Source of the DNA: Deltaproteobacteria bacterium
GTDB lineage: Bacteria; Desulfobacterota; Desulfobacteria; Desulfobacterales; UBA11574
Length of the DNA: 17,869 nucleotides
Direction of reading: 5' to 3'
Assembly (NCBI GenBank): GCA_019313505.1
Contig: JAFDBA010000023.1
Location: 1 to 17,869 of the forward strand
Positions 8,297 to 14,969 of this stretch are shown piece by piece (the first letter of the stretch is position 1; each line of letters opens with the position of its first letter). The notes below the pieces were generated by a model. It was not told the origin of the DNA. It saw only the letters and a program-made list of their open reading frames with translations, and did not search any database. The position numbers were made by a program, and so were the translations under genes.

Positions 8297-8311
8297 TGTG
8301 AGCGAAGCGAG

Positions 8312-9679
8312 CTAAGTTCTGATCCTGAATATATGCTTAGACATCTGTGTAACCTTGATGGTTTCAAAGCGGTTCAGCAGTTTTCCCATGCGTTTGACTC
8401 TTCTCATGATCTCCTCCATGGAGATATCCGGGAAACGGTGAGCGTGGTACGCCAGGTTATTCCGATGTCCCGGACGCCGCATATTGATACGTTTCACCAT
8501 TGTCCGCAGGTTGTTGTGGCCCCAGCCCTGAACACAGTCGCTTATGGGTGCAGCCGGGGGTTGCCTTTTATTGTAACCTTCGGCCTCCAGAACTCGGACG
8601 ATACGTTCTGCGGCTAACGGGCCGTCCAGGGCCGCAATGTGTTGATCCAAAATCTTCCGGCGATCGGCGTAATCAAGCGGACCGAGCTCTCCTTTTGCCA
8701 TGGCACGAATCGTGGTACACAGCTCATCGAGCAAAAAGACACATCGTCCCAGAGAATTAGGCAGTTCAAAGTCAAATTCCACTGCCCTCACCGGCTGGTA
8801 GCTCACTGTCGGCGTGCCGAGCACTGCGGCTTCTACCTGGGTGGTACAGCCGTTCGCAATCAATGCCCGTGCCGCCATGAGCCACGGGATGACGTTTCCG
8901 TCGTTTGCAACGTGCAGATTGCCGCAGCGTTTGGTCATGCCGACCCAGGGCCCGTGGTTCTCCGCAGGATGAGGCCGGACAACCACATTGCAATCGCTCA
9001 GTGCCTCGCACAGGGACGGCAGCATCCCTTGAAAATGTTCGAAAAGAGCAAGTTTATGCCGGCCCTTTCCTATATCGAATTGATTCGCCCCTTGGGTCCC
9101 CTCGGCAGCAATGGCCTTTTTGAGTTCACTAAGTTCCGGATAGAAATGGTTGACCTTGCTAAAATTCGTATTCACCAGTACGAAGTCCCCGAACCGTTCG
9201 CGAATCGCGTCTACCTCGGGGCGGTAAAATTCACGAAGCTCCGGCCGCATCAAGTCAATGCGGGGACTTCCAGCGATATGGATTGGCGCACCGTAATAGC
9301 CTGGGTAGTCACGAAAGGTGCGGGCGTCGTCCGGGCCCCACGCGATCAGGTGGGAAACTTGCCCCATGGTGACCGGTGAAAGGCGCCAACGGTAATATTC
9401 GGCATCTGCTTCACGCAACAGTCCTTCCTCATCCCATGCAACGATTTCATGGCCCAGCTTGCGAAGGATGTCAAACATACGAATGCTTAACGAACGCATG
9501 CTCTTGGCCAGATAAACCCCCCTCGGAATCGCGCCTACTCGAAAATGGAGAAAGGCCCGTGAGCCAATAATGACGGGGAAACCGCTCTCTGCCGCAATGC
9601 AACCCAGCAGGAGTTTAGCATCCATTTCGCGGACTTGTGTCTCCACCGGAATCATGAGGGTTGAAACTAATGTGGCCAT
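8312..9679 (-). CDS. Surface carbohydrate biosynthesis protein
   Basis: 455 aa from the ATG at 9679. The ORF stays open to 9772. I prefer 9679 because GGGGAG precedes it at 12 nt, the truncated PLD gene ends 7 bp upstream, and the protein then aligns with the start of its paralogue at the left window edge. The N-terminal half has IPVETQVREMDAKLL, IGSR, GHEIVAWDEE and VSHLIAWGPDD. The C-terminal half has VVVRPHPAEN, a segment around ANGCTTQVEAAVLGTPTV, and YQPVR, resembling the donor-binding half of GT-B or CDP-glycerol glycerophosphotransferase-like enzymes. Such proteins accompany NeuA/NeuB genes in capsule and O-antigen loci, and it may transfer or polymerise a glycan unit. The precise activity is unknown. 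Confidence 0.82.
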   Translation of the reverse strand: MATLVSTLMIPVETQVREMDAKLLLGCIAAESGFPVIIGSRAFLHFRVGAIPRGVYLAKSMRSLSIRMFDILRKLGHEIVAWDEEGLLREADAEYYRWRLSPVTMGQVSHLIAWGPDDARTFRDYPGYYGAPIHIAGSPRIDLMRPELREFYRPEVDAIRERFGDFVLVNTNFSKVNHFYPELSELKKAIAAEGTQGANQFDIGKGRHKLALFEHFQGMLPSLCEALSDCNVVVRPHPAENHGPWVGMTKRCGNLHVANDGNVIPWLMAARALIANGCTTQVEAAVLGTPTVSYQPVRAVEFDFELPNSLGRCVFLLDELCTTIRAMAKGELGPLDYADRRKILDQHIAALDGPLAAERIVRVLEAEGYNKRQPPAAPISDCVQGWGHNNLRTMVKRINMRRPGHRNNLAYHAHRFPDISMEEIMRRVKRMGKLLNRFETIKVTQMSKHIFRIRT

Positions 9680-9686
9680 AAAGGTT

Positions 9687-10336
9687 TTAATCTCCCCGAG
9701 CCGCCAAGACCTCCCAGCGCCTGGCAAACGCGTCAAACAGTTGATCATCGTTCGAAATGGCGCCAATCTCATAATTGAGCCAATACGAGCGCAGGGTCCA
9801 GTTAAAGCTGCCGAATATCACCCAGCGTTGGCCGGCCTTCTCCGCCAACACGAACTTGTTGTGCATGGGAAGGCCCTCCGGGTGGGTGATGCGCCGAAAT
9901 GGAATTCCGGCTTGAGTCAGTCTCTGTTCAGCCGCCACAGGAACCCGTCTCAGGGTTGGCTCAGCCAAAATTTCCACATCAGCGCCATTGCGAGCCATCC
10001 CTATGATAGATTTGACAACGGGCGCCCCTTTGATGTGAAACGCAACAATGCGTATCCGTGCACCCGTTCCAAGCCGCAAAAGAAACTGCGCCGCGGGGTG
10101 TGAGCGTATCCGCGGCCAAAAATAAATATCAGTATCTTCCCCCTGCACCACCTGGTTTGAGAATGCCGAAAAACGGTGGAATATGGAACATCGTGCGCTG
10201 TGAATCCACCGGACGGAACCGCGGCTACACACTCCGCTAACAAGTCACGCAAGTGGTATGCCGGCATATCAGGGCCGCCGAAATGGACCTTGCAAAAAGG
10301 GCTCTTGTTGCTATATTTTTTTATGTTGTGACGCAC
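9687..10336 (-). pseudogene. Truncated, frameshifted copy of the PLD-like module
   Basis: Nucleotide-level near-duplicate of the PLD part at 5599-6675. The start region (GTG at 10336, then FGGPDMPAY-LRDLLAE) and the second half (IHSARC to the end, with MHNKFVLAE and FGSFNWT) are kept, but about 430 bp between them are missing. The missing stretch corresponds to roughly 6121-6555 of the other copy. The deletion removes the first HxK half-site and, not being a multiple of three, shifts the frame near 10210. The remaining 3' frame could still make about 180 residues from an internal start near 10232. It is the first gene of the minus-strand cluster and sits 7 bp before the surface carbohydrate gene. 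Confidence 0.85.
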
Positions 10337-10401
10337 TTACCATGCCCGGCCCAAAAAATGTAGCCGCCCTGCACCTTGAGGGCATGTAAAAGATGAACGT
10401 C

Positions 10402-10423
10402 GAACATCGAACGTTCGATGTTC
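10402..10423. repeat. Perfect 22-bp palindrome
   Basis: Half-site GAACATCGAAC is followed immediately by its exact reverse complement, so the whole 22 bp reads the same on both strands. The context has further GAACGTCGAACATCGAA-type partial repeats on the left side. It could be an operator for a dimeric repressor or part of a dispersed repeat family; the sequence does not decide. Confidence 0.75.
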
Positions 10424-10436
10424 AAATTGTTGCGTC

Positions 10437-10503
10437 TGAAATTACGACTAAACCTTCATATCACGTTGAAATTACGTATACAGGTCAGGAGTTCTGAAAT
10501 TAG
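10437..10503 (+). repeat. Three direct repeats of TGAAATTA(C/G) at about 30-bp spacing
   Basis: TGAAATTACG begins at 10437 and 10467, and TGAAATTAGC begins at 10495. The spacings of 30 and 28 bp are close to three helical turns. They lie next to the palindrome. Confidence 0.5.
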
Positions 10504-10718
10504 CTTCGATTACCATGTTCCCCACTAAGCAATATCGGGATTTAAAGTCAAGGTTATAATTTTGCATGTTTTTGCCCTTATCATCTCAAAAAACACTATT
10601 TTTCAGCCTGTTTGCACTCACCTAATTCTGTAGAAACCGAAACGGATCACCTTGATTCACCATCAAAAAAATTCAACCACTATGATGCGCTCCGCGCACT
10701 AAAGCACCTTTGTCTTAT

Positions 10719-10746
10719 AATCTGCGGCAATCTGCTTAATCTGCGG
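10719..10746 (+). repeat. AATCTGCGG short tandem repeat
   Basis: AATCTGCGGC, AATCTGCTT and AATCTGCGG follow one another without a gap. It is a short imperfect tandem repeat of a kind seen dispersed between genes in many bacteria; no function is apparent. Confidence 0.6.
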
Positions 10747-10861
10747 ACAATAAAAACAAGGGGGAACAAGCTCGCTGCTCTTTTTTGATCTCCAACAATA
10801 AGTGATGTGAAGCCCACTTGGCGGTACTTAAGCAAGAATTATCATGAAATCGTTCTATTTT

Positions 10862-10943
10862 ACACAATATTTTTATTTGCAGGCACACAATATATAGTAA
10901 CTTGGTTTAATAAAACACAATATATCCTAATTCAGCACAATTA
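10862..10943 (+). promoter_or_regulatory. ACACAATAT direct-repeat cluster upstream of the porin promoter
   Basis: ACACAATAT occurs exactly at 10862, 10885 and 10915, with a weaker GCACAATTA at 10935. The steps are 23, 30 and 20 bp, roughly two, three and two helical turns. The block is very AT-rich and ends 25 bp before the -35 box, a position suited to an activator or a nucleoid protein. Confidence 0.4.
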
Positions 10944-10967
10944 TATATAAATTATATATAATTTTAC

Positions 10968-10996
10968 TTGACATAGATCATTTGCAAATACATGAT
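10968..10996 (+). promoter_or_regulatory. Sigma70-type promoter, probably for the porin gene
   Basis: A perfect -35 box TTGACA at 10968-10973 is followed after exactly 17 bp by CATGAT at 10991-10996, which matches four of six TATAAT bases. The upstream sequence is AT-rich like an UP element. A second TTGACA at 11036-11041 has only a poor -10 partner (TAGGAA). Transcription from the first would give a leader of about 400 nt before the porin start. Confidence 0.5.
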
Positions 10997-11103
10997 TCAA
11001 CAAAGAAATGGTATTCTGACGACTGAAAAAGATCCTTGACATTCTAATAACCGGCTGTTAGGAAAATTAACAGTTTTTTGCCTGTGTGTGTTTGCAGGCA
11101 GCC

Positions 11104-11249
11104 AGTGTCCATCCATAAATGGCTATTTTCCCGATGAGCGGCGTTCTCCGCGGGTTCCCGCCCTCGACGTACAGAAAGTACGCCTCGGGCAGAAACCCTT
11201 GTGCGGCCTTGCTCATCGAAAAAATTTCTCATTTATGAATTTGGACACT
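11104..11249. mobile_element. 146-bp MITE-like inverted-repeat element
   Basis: The left arm (11104-11139) and the reverse complement of the right arm (11211-11249) share AGTGTCCA, CATAAATG and CGATGAGC in the same order, with a few mismatches and small gaps. The interior is GC-rich and has further complementarity, for example CCCTCGACGTAC against GTACGCCTCGGG around AGAAA, so the whole element can fold into one long hairpin. No coding capacity is evident. Size, terminal inverted repeats and foldback ability fit a non-autonomous miniature transposable element or a large REP-like repeat. Confidence 0.6.
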
Positions 11250-11270
11250 AATTACTTAAATTATTTTTGG

Positions 11271-11321
11271 CGTGTGGACCCATTTTCTCATTGGGTTCCG
11301 TTGCACACGGAAAGGAGGTGA
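11271..11321 (+). promoter_or_regulatory. Leader hairpin followed by a consensus Shine-Dalgarno without start codon
   Basis: CGTGT (11271-11275) can pair with ACACG (11305-11309), and GGACCCA (11276-11282) with TGGGTTCC (11292-11299), around a loop of TTTTCTCAT. Directly after it comes AAAGGAGGTGA (11311-11321), almost the full complement of the 16S rRNA 3' end. No ATG, GTG or TTG lies at a usable distance downstream, and the porin has its own site at 11388-11394. Confidence 0.4.
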
Positions 11322-11404
11322 ACAGGGAAAAAGGAAATTATTAGGTGATTATTAGGTAAACGGTTTTAAGTCAAAATTTAAAGTTATTAAGGAGGAAAAT
11401 TAAG

Positions 11405-12511
11405 ATGAAAAAAATTATTGGATTACTTGTATTTCTTGCAGCATTCGCTATGGTCTTCGGATTTACGGTTACCGCAGCCATGGCTGACGTTGACCTGTAC
11501 GGCAGCGCCCGCTTCAGGACTTACTGGGCTGATAAGGACAAGGATATTTCCAGTACAGGCTACGATGACGAGGATCTCGAATGGCGCATCGGTTACCTGA
11601 CCCGCTGGGGTGCCAATTTTCAAAGCGGCGACATTAGAGGTAAAGTCGAACTGGATACCCGAGATCAAGATGGAAATGAAGGCAGCTCCGAAATTGGCGA
11701 CGTAAGAGTTCGTCACATGTTTGGTGAATGGGATTTTGGTTCGGGCAAGCTTCTTATCGGCCAGACGTTTAATCCGTGTACTGTGTATTCGAGCGGTCTC
11801 GGTTACTACTCCGGCGGTATACAAAAGTTCGGCGGTTTGGGATTAGGTTATTTCCGTACTGGCCAGATTCGCCTGACCTTCGGCAATTTAGTGCTCGCTT
11901 TTTTGTCACCGGATACTTCGGCCGACCTTGGGTTCGATGATGTCGATACGACACTTCCCAGGATGGAGGCCCGCTACAGCTTGAAGCTGGATCCGGTCAC
12001 AGTCGATTTTATGGGCGGATGGCAGACCTATGACGTGGTAGACACCAATGATCATGATGAGACCATTGACTCCTATCTTTTGGGTGTATATGCCAGAGCT
12101 AATTTCGGTCCTGCTTATGTCAAGGGCGTTTTAACCTACGCCCAGAACGGCGCCAATTACGGTCTTTGGAGCGCGTCCGTTGTCGATCAAGCTGCCGTGT
12201 ATGAAGGCGACAGTATCCAAGATGCCGAGTGTTGGGGCGGCAGCATCGTTGCCGGATGGAAAATTAACGATATGTTCACCGTTGAAGGCAGTTATGGTTT
12301 TGCCAGTGCTGAAAACGATGATCAGACACTCAAAAATGAAGACGACGCCCAGGTTTTTACTTTATTAACCAAGATTGCCGTTGCACCGGGTGTTACCGTT
12401 CAACCTGAATTAATTTTTGAAGACAGAGAAGACAGGTATGATGACGGTGTTAAAACTGAGCAGGGTGATGCCACCATTTTTGGTGTGTTCTGGATGATCA
12501 ACTTCAAATAA
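11405..12511 (+). CDS. Outer-membrane porin-like beta-barrel protein
   Basis: 368 aa. A clear signal peptide (MKKIIGLLVFL start, hydrophobic core, AMA at 25-27 then D28) precedes a mature protein that begins DVDLYGSARFRTYW. Mature proteins opening like this are typical of Gram-negative porins of sulfate-reducer-type bacteria. The chain alternates polar and aromatic residues with Gly-rich turns and acidic Asp/Asn loops, and ends FGVFWMINFK, close to the aromatic-terminated last beta strand required for outer-membrane insertion. TTAAGGAGG lies 10 nt before the ATG. The gene has a long leader and a strong terminator, as expected for an abundant protein. It likely forms a channel for small anions or solutes; specificity is unknown. 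Confidence 0.85.
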   Translation: MKKIIGLLVFLAAFAMVFGFTVTAAMADVDLYGSARFRTYWADKDKDISSTGYDDEDLEWRIGYLTRWGANFQSGDIRGKVELDTRDQDGNEGSSEIGDVRVRHMFGEWDFGSGKLLIGQTFNPCTVYSSGLGYYSGGIQKFGGLGLGYFRTGQIRLTFGNLVLAFLSPDTSADLGFDDVDTTLPRMEARYSLKLDPVTVDFMGGWQTYDVVDTNDHDETIDSYLLGVYARANFGPAYVKGVLTYAQNGANYGLWSASVVDQAAVYEGDSIQDAECWGGSIVAGWKINDMFTVEGSYGFASAENDDQTLKNEDDAQVFTLLTKIAVAPGVTVQPELIFEDREDRYDDGVKTEQGDATIFGVFWMINFK

Positions 12512-12543
12512 TCCTGTAAAAACAGGCTAACATTTAACAAAAA

Positions 12544-12577
12544 AACCCGGAGCAGCAACGGCTCCGGGTTTTTTTTT
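12544..12577 (+). terminator. Strong rho-independent terminator, probably bidirectional
   Basis: A perfect 10-bp stem, AACCCGGAGC (12544-12553) with GCTCCGGGTT (12561-12570), closes a 7-nt loop and runs into an uninterrupted T tract to 12577. On the other strand the stem is followed by seven T (12539-12545 read in reverse), so it can also end transcription of the convergent gene at 12760-14451. Confidence 0.93.
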
Positions 12578-12622
12578 GATAAAATTGAAGTACTCGGAAA
12601 AAATCACAAAATACCGTTTTTC

Positions 12623-12715
12623 GTCATTCCGGCGAAAGCCTGAATCCAGTCTTTTCAAGCAGTTGCAGACCATCTGGACTCCTCCCGGACTCGATCCGGG
12701 ATCTACCGGAGTGAC
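12623..12715. repeat. Dispersed inverted-repeat element between convergent genes
   Basis: GTCATTCCGG at the left end and the reverse complement of CCGGAGTGAC at the right end are imperfect inverted repeats. Inside are AATCCAGT and TGGACTCC, and a perfect hairpin CCCGGA-CTCGA-TCCGGG (12684-12700). The pattern GTCATTCCGGCGAAAGCC resembles widespread REP/NEMIS-like intergenic repeats. It lies between the terminator and the 3' end of the facing gene. Confidence 0.6.
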
Positions 12716-12759
12716 AACTTTTTAGGAATTGGTCAAAATTGATGACAAATGACCGGTGA

Positions 12760-14451
12760 CTACTGCAGCTCATACGCAATCACCCTGCTTTTTGGCTTTG
12801 TCCCCACCATTAACCCGGTTTTTATGACAAGGGGAGCGACCAGCTCCTCATTCCCGTCATTGTCAAAATCTCCCATGGTAAAATCACTGAAATAGCCTTT
12901 AAGCTTACGGGTTCTCCAGAGGACAGCAAGCCCGACTCCGTTCCAGGAACGGATTTCGATGTTACCATGGGTAAATTGCCGGTATGAAACCAGCTCGCTG
13001 AGCTTGTGATTCTTAACCGTGATCACTTCATTTTTGCCATCCCCATTAATGTCCATGATAACGATGCGCATAGGATAGTATGCTTTCTCTGCAAATTCGG
13101 TTGTACTTTGGGTAATAAAAAAATCTTCCATCCTTCCCCCGGAACGTTCGCCGTCTTTCCATTTCTCTTTTCCTGCCGGGTTGAATATCCGAAGGTAATC
13201 CTGGTTGTTATACGCTACGGCCATCTCGGTGTCGTCGTTCATAACATCTCCCAGGACAAGGCCCATTACATTGGTATGCCGGCCATGCCCAATTTTATTG
13301 GTAGGCTCATATCCGGAATTTTCCCAAACCATTTCGTGGATTTGGCCGGAAAAAGGAGTGGAACCTTTATGCCGCTGGCCTAACAGGATTTGGCCCCGCA
13401 GCGGATGGTCAACAACCCTAAAGTACCAGTGACTGCCGGTGACAATCTCGGTATAGGTCTTCCCATCGAATTCCAGTACGAATGAATTGACCATATTTCT
13501 GAGGGGATTCAAACTGGTTACAAAAATTTCCGGGTACCCGTTGGCGTTGATGTCGGCCACATCAACCCCGATAAAATTATCAAGATGGCGCCCTGCAAGG
13601 ATCTTTACTTTAAAGAATCGATTTTTTTCAAACCGGTAGGCCTCCACAGAATGCTCTGTTATAATGACAGTTTCCTGTTTGCCGTCCTTGTCGATATCTC
13701 CTATGGCAATGCCGTTTATCCGGTGCTTGATACTCCTGCTGCTCCAGAATTGAGCCGATTTGCCGGCCTCTTGGGAGGCCAGAAATGCCAGGCCGGGAGC
13801 GGATTTTTGAAGATCCTGATTGTCGTTCTCACTAAACCCGCCGGCAAACAATTTTTCCGGGTTGGCACGATAACTTATTTGATCTTGCGGGGTTTGAGCT
13901 TGCAGGGTTTGAGTCTGCGGAGTCTGGGACGTAACAGGAACCTTCTGAACCGGCATGGCTCTGCCGAAAACCTTGGCATTTACCTGGGTTGCAAAAAGAT
14001 TGATGTTGGGAATTACCTGGTCCATTCCCTGGCTTGTATTGAAAAAGGTAAGGGTCGGACTGCTGCCTGATACATCCACCATTTTAGCATCGATGCTGAC
14101 ACTGTTTCCGAAAACCGTGAGGCTGCCGAAAAGAACGTAATCCACACCAAGCCGGCTTCCGATTTTGCGCGCCTTGCTTTCATTAATCGGGGGTGAAACC
14201 GTTTCCAGTACCTTGGCGGTCTCTTCGCGACTTAATACGGCCACCTTGTCTTCCAAGTAAAGCCGGGATGTGAGCATATCGACAATACCGTCTCTTAAAA
14301 ACGACAGATCCTTTTCAGCATTGATTTGAAAGGGCACTATCGCAACCCTGTTGACTTTGGCAGTTGCCGATTGAGAACTGCCGATGATTACGGCAAAAAC
14401 CAAAACACTAAAAAACATCAGCTTTATGATTTTACAACATGTTGTTTTCAA
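12760..14451 (-). CDS. Exported TolB/FlgO-like protein with FG-GAP/VCBS repeats
   Basis: 563 aa. A signal peptide (basic KTTCCKIIK, hydrophobic core, SATA at 28-31) is followed by a domain VAIVPFQINAEKDLSFLRDGIVDMLTSRL and LGVDYVLFGSLT. This resembles the TolB N-terminal/FlgO-like fold used by envelope proteins. A Gln/Thr/Pro-rich linker (about 170-192) leads to a beta-propeller-like part with five FG-GAP/VCBS-type units at about 249-264, 296-311, 398-412, 464-478 and 525-539. Three of them (IDKDG, INGDG, FDNDG) show the DxDxDG-type calcium loop. The start is TTG at 14451, with AAGGGGGA just upstream; an ATG twelve codons in would shorten the signal peptide. The role is unknown; it may sense or bind something in the periplasm or at the surface. 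The GxxExxY cassette sits directly upstream and may have displaced its promoter. Confidence 0.82.
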   Translation of the reverse strand: MKTTCCKIIKLMFFSVLVFAVIIGSSQSATAKVNRVAIVPFQINAEKDLSFLRDGIVDMLTSRLYLEDKVAVLSREETAKVLETVSPPINESKARKIGSRLGVDYVLFGSLTVFGNSVSIDAKMVDVSGSSPTLTFFNTSQGMDQVIPNINLFATQVNAKVFGRAMPVQKVPVTSQTPQTQTLQAQTPQDQISYRANPEKLFAGGFSENDNQDLQKSAPGLAFLASQEAGKSAQFWSSRSIKHRINGIAIGDIDKDGKQETVIITEHSVEAYRFEKNRFFKVKILAGRHLDNFIGVDVADINANGYPEIFVTSLNPLRNMVNSFVLEFDGKTYTEIVTGSHWYFRVVDHPLRGQILLGQRHKGSTPFSGQIHEMVWENSGYEPTNKIGHGRHTNVMGLVLGDVMNDDTEMAVAYNNQDYLRIFNPAGKEKWKDGERSGGRMEDFFITQSTTEFAEKAYYPMRIVIMDINGDGKNEVITVKNHKLSELVSYRQFTHGNIEIRSWNGVGLAVLWRTRKLKGYFSDFTMGDFDNDGNEELVAPLVIKTGLMVGTKPKSRVIAYELQ

Positions 14452-14479
14452 AAAATCCCCCTTTATTTTTGTTTTTTTA

Positions 14480-14511
14480 TCACGAAATCACGAAAGGACG
14501 AAAACACAAAA
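14480..14511 (+). repeat. Left 8-bp repeat array of the GxxExxY cassette
   Basis: Four consecutive 8-bp units: TCACGAAA, TCACGAAA, GGACGAAA, ACACAAAA. The constant part is (C/G)GAAA with two variable bases at the start of the unit. The array lies between the start of the VCBS gene and the end of the GxxExxY gene and is in inverted orientation to the array at 14970-15001. Confidence 0.85.
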
Positions 14512-14528
14512 GTATATAAGAATTAAAA

Positions 14529-14954
14529 TTAATTAACCACTCTTTTGATCTCCAAAATAGGCTTTGCAAAATTCAACAATAAACCTACTTTCAGGCCGGT
14601 CGCTTTAAGATATGATCTAAGTTGAGAAAAATGAATGTCAAGAAGTTCTTTGACCGCTTTTATTTCTAAAATAATTTGGTTTTCAACAATAAGGTCAAGA
14701 CGGTGCAGGCCAACCTCCACCCCCAGATATTTTATCTTAATTTCTTTTTGACTATCGAAATGAAAATTATGTTCGGCAAATTCGACTTTTAATGCTCGTT
14801 CATAAATACTTTCTAAAAAACCTGGACCCAACTCTCTATGAACTTCTATAGCAGCACCAATGATTTTCTTGCTTAATTCTTCAAAATCATGCTTAACCTT
14901 TTCCCCGTCAACAGATTCAAAGTTTATTTTTTCGAACTTATTGTTTTCACTCAT
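14529..14954 (-). CDS. GxxExxY-family protein (PD-(D/E)XK-like fold)
   Basis: 141 aa. The signature GFLESIY (G45, E48, Y51) follows IGAAIEVHRELGP. A nuclease-like D87...E97-x-K99 core lies in HRLDLIVENQIILEIKA, then QLRSYLKATGLKVGLLLNFA and a basic IKRVV end. This is the GxxExxY family (PDDEXK-like), a widespread group of unknown function that is often multi-copy and sometimes sits inside 23S rRNA intervening sequences. The N-terminus is about 25 residues longer than in short family members, and no good ribosome binding site precedes the ATG. Base composition is more AT-rich than the glycan locus. The gene fills almost the whole space between two inverted 8-bp repeat arrays, which suggests a cassette. 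Confidence 0.9.
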   Translation of the reverse strand: MSENNKFEKINFESVDGEKVKHDFEELSKKIIGAAIEVHRELGPGFLESIYERALKVEFAEHNFHFDSQKEIKIKYLGVEVGLHRLDLIVENQIILEIKAVKELLDIHFSQLRSYLKATGLKVGLLLNFAKPILEIKRVVN

Positions 14955-14969
14955 GATTATTTATATTTT

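Larger units (their letters stand above)
10337..11404. other. 1.07-kb repeat-rich intergenic region between divergent transcription units
   Basis: No convincing protein-coding gene is visible. The left half (10337-10850) contains a palindrome and short direct and tandem repeats. The right half contains an AT-rich block, a promoter, a MITE-like element, a hairpin and the porin ribosome binding site, listed separately. The minus-strand promoter of the glycan cluster should lie in the left part, but no clear -35/-10 pair was found there. Confidence 0.7.

Noticed and set aside
8639..9379. 246-codon plus-strand ORF
   Set aside because: Antisense shadow of the surface carbohydrate gene; no domain or ribosome binding site.
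9680..9772. Upstream extension of the surface carbohydrate ORF (31 extra codons)
   Set aside because: It overlaps the end of the PLD pseudogene in another frame and lacks similarity to the paralogue at the left edge. The ATG at 9679 has a fitting ribosome binding site.
10437..10503. Possible CRISPR array (repeats at about 30 bp)
   Set aside because: The repeated part is only 9-10 bp, there are only three copies, and no cas genes are present.
11036..11064. Second promoter with TTGACA
   Set aside because: The -35 box is perfect, but the base six-mer at 17 bp spacing (TAGGAA) matches only three of six -10 positions.
11044..11321. Small ORFs on both strands between the promoter and the porin
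   Set aside because: They fall across the MITE-like inverted repeat and have no ribosome binding site or protein-like composition.
13585..14070. 161-codon plus-strand ORF
   Set aside because: Antisense shadow of the VCBS-repeat gene, with no recognisable domain.
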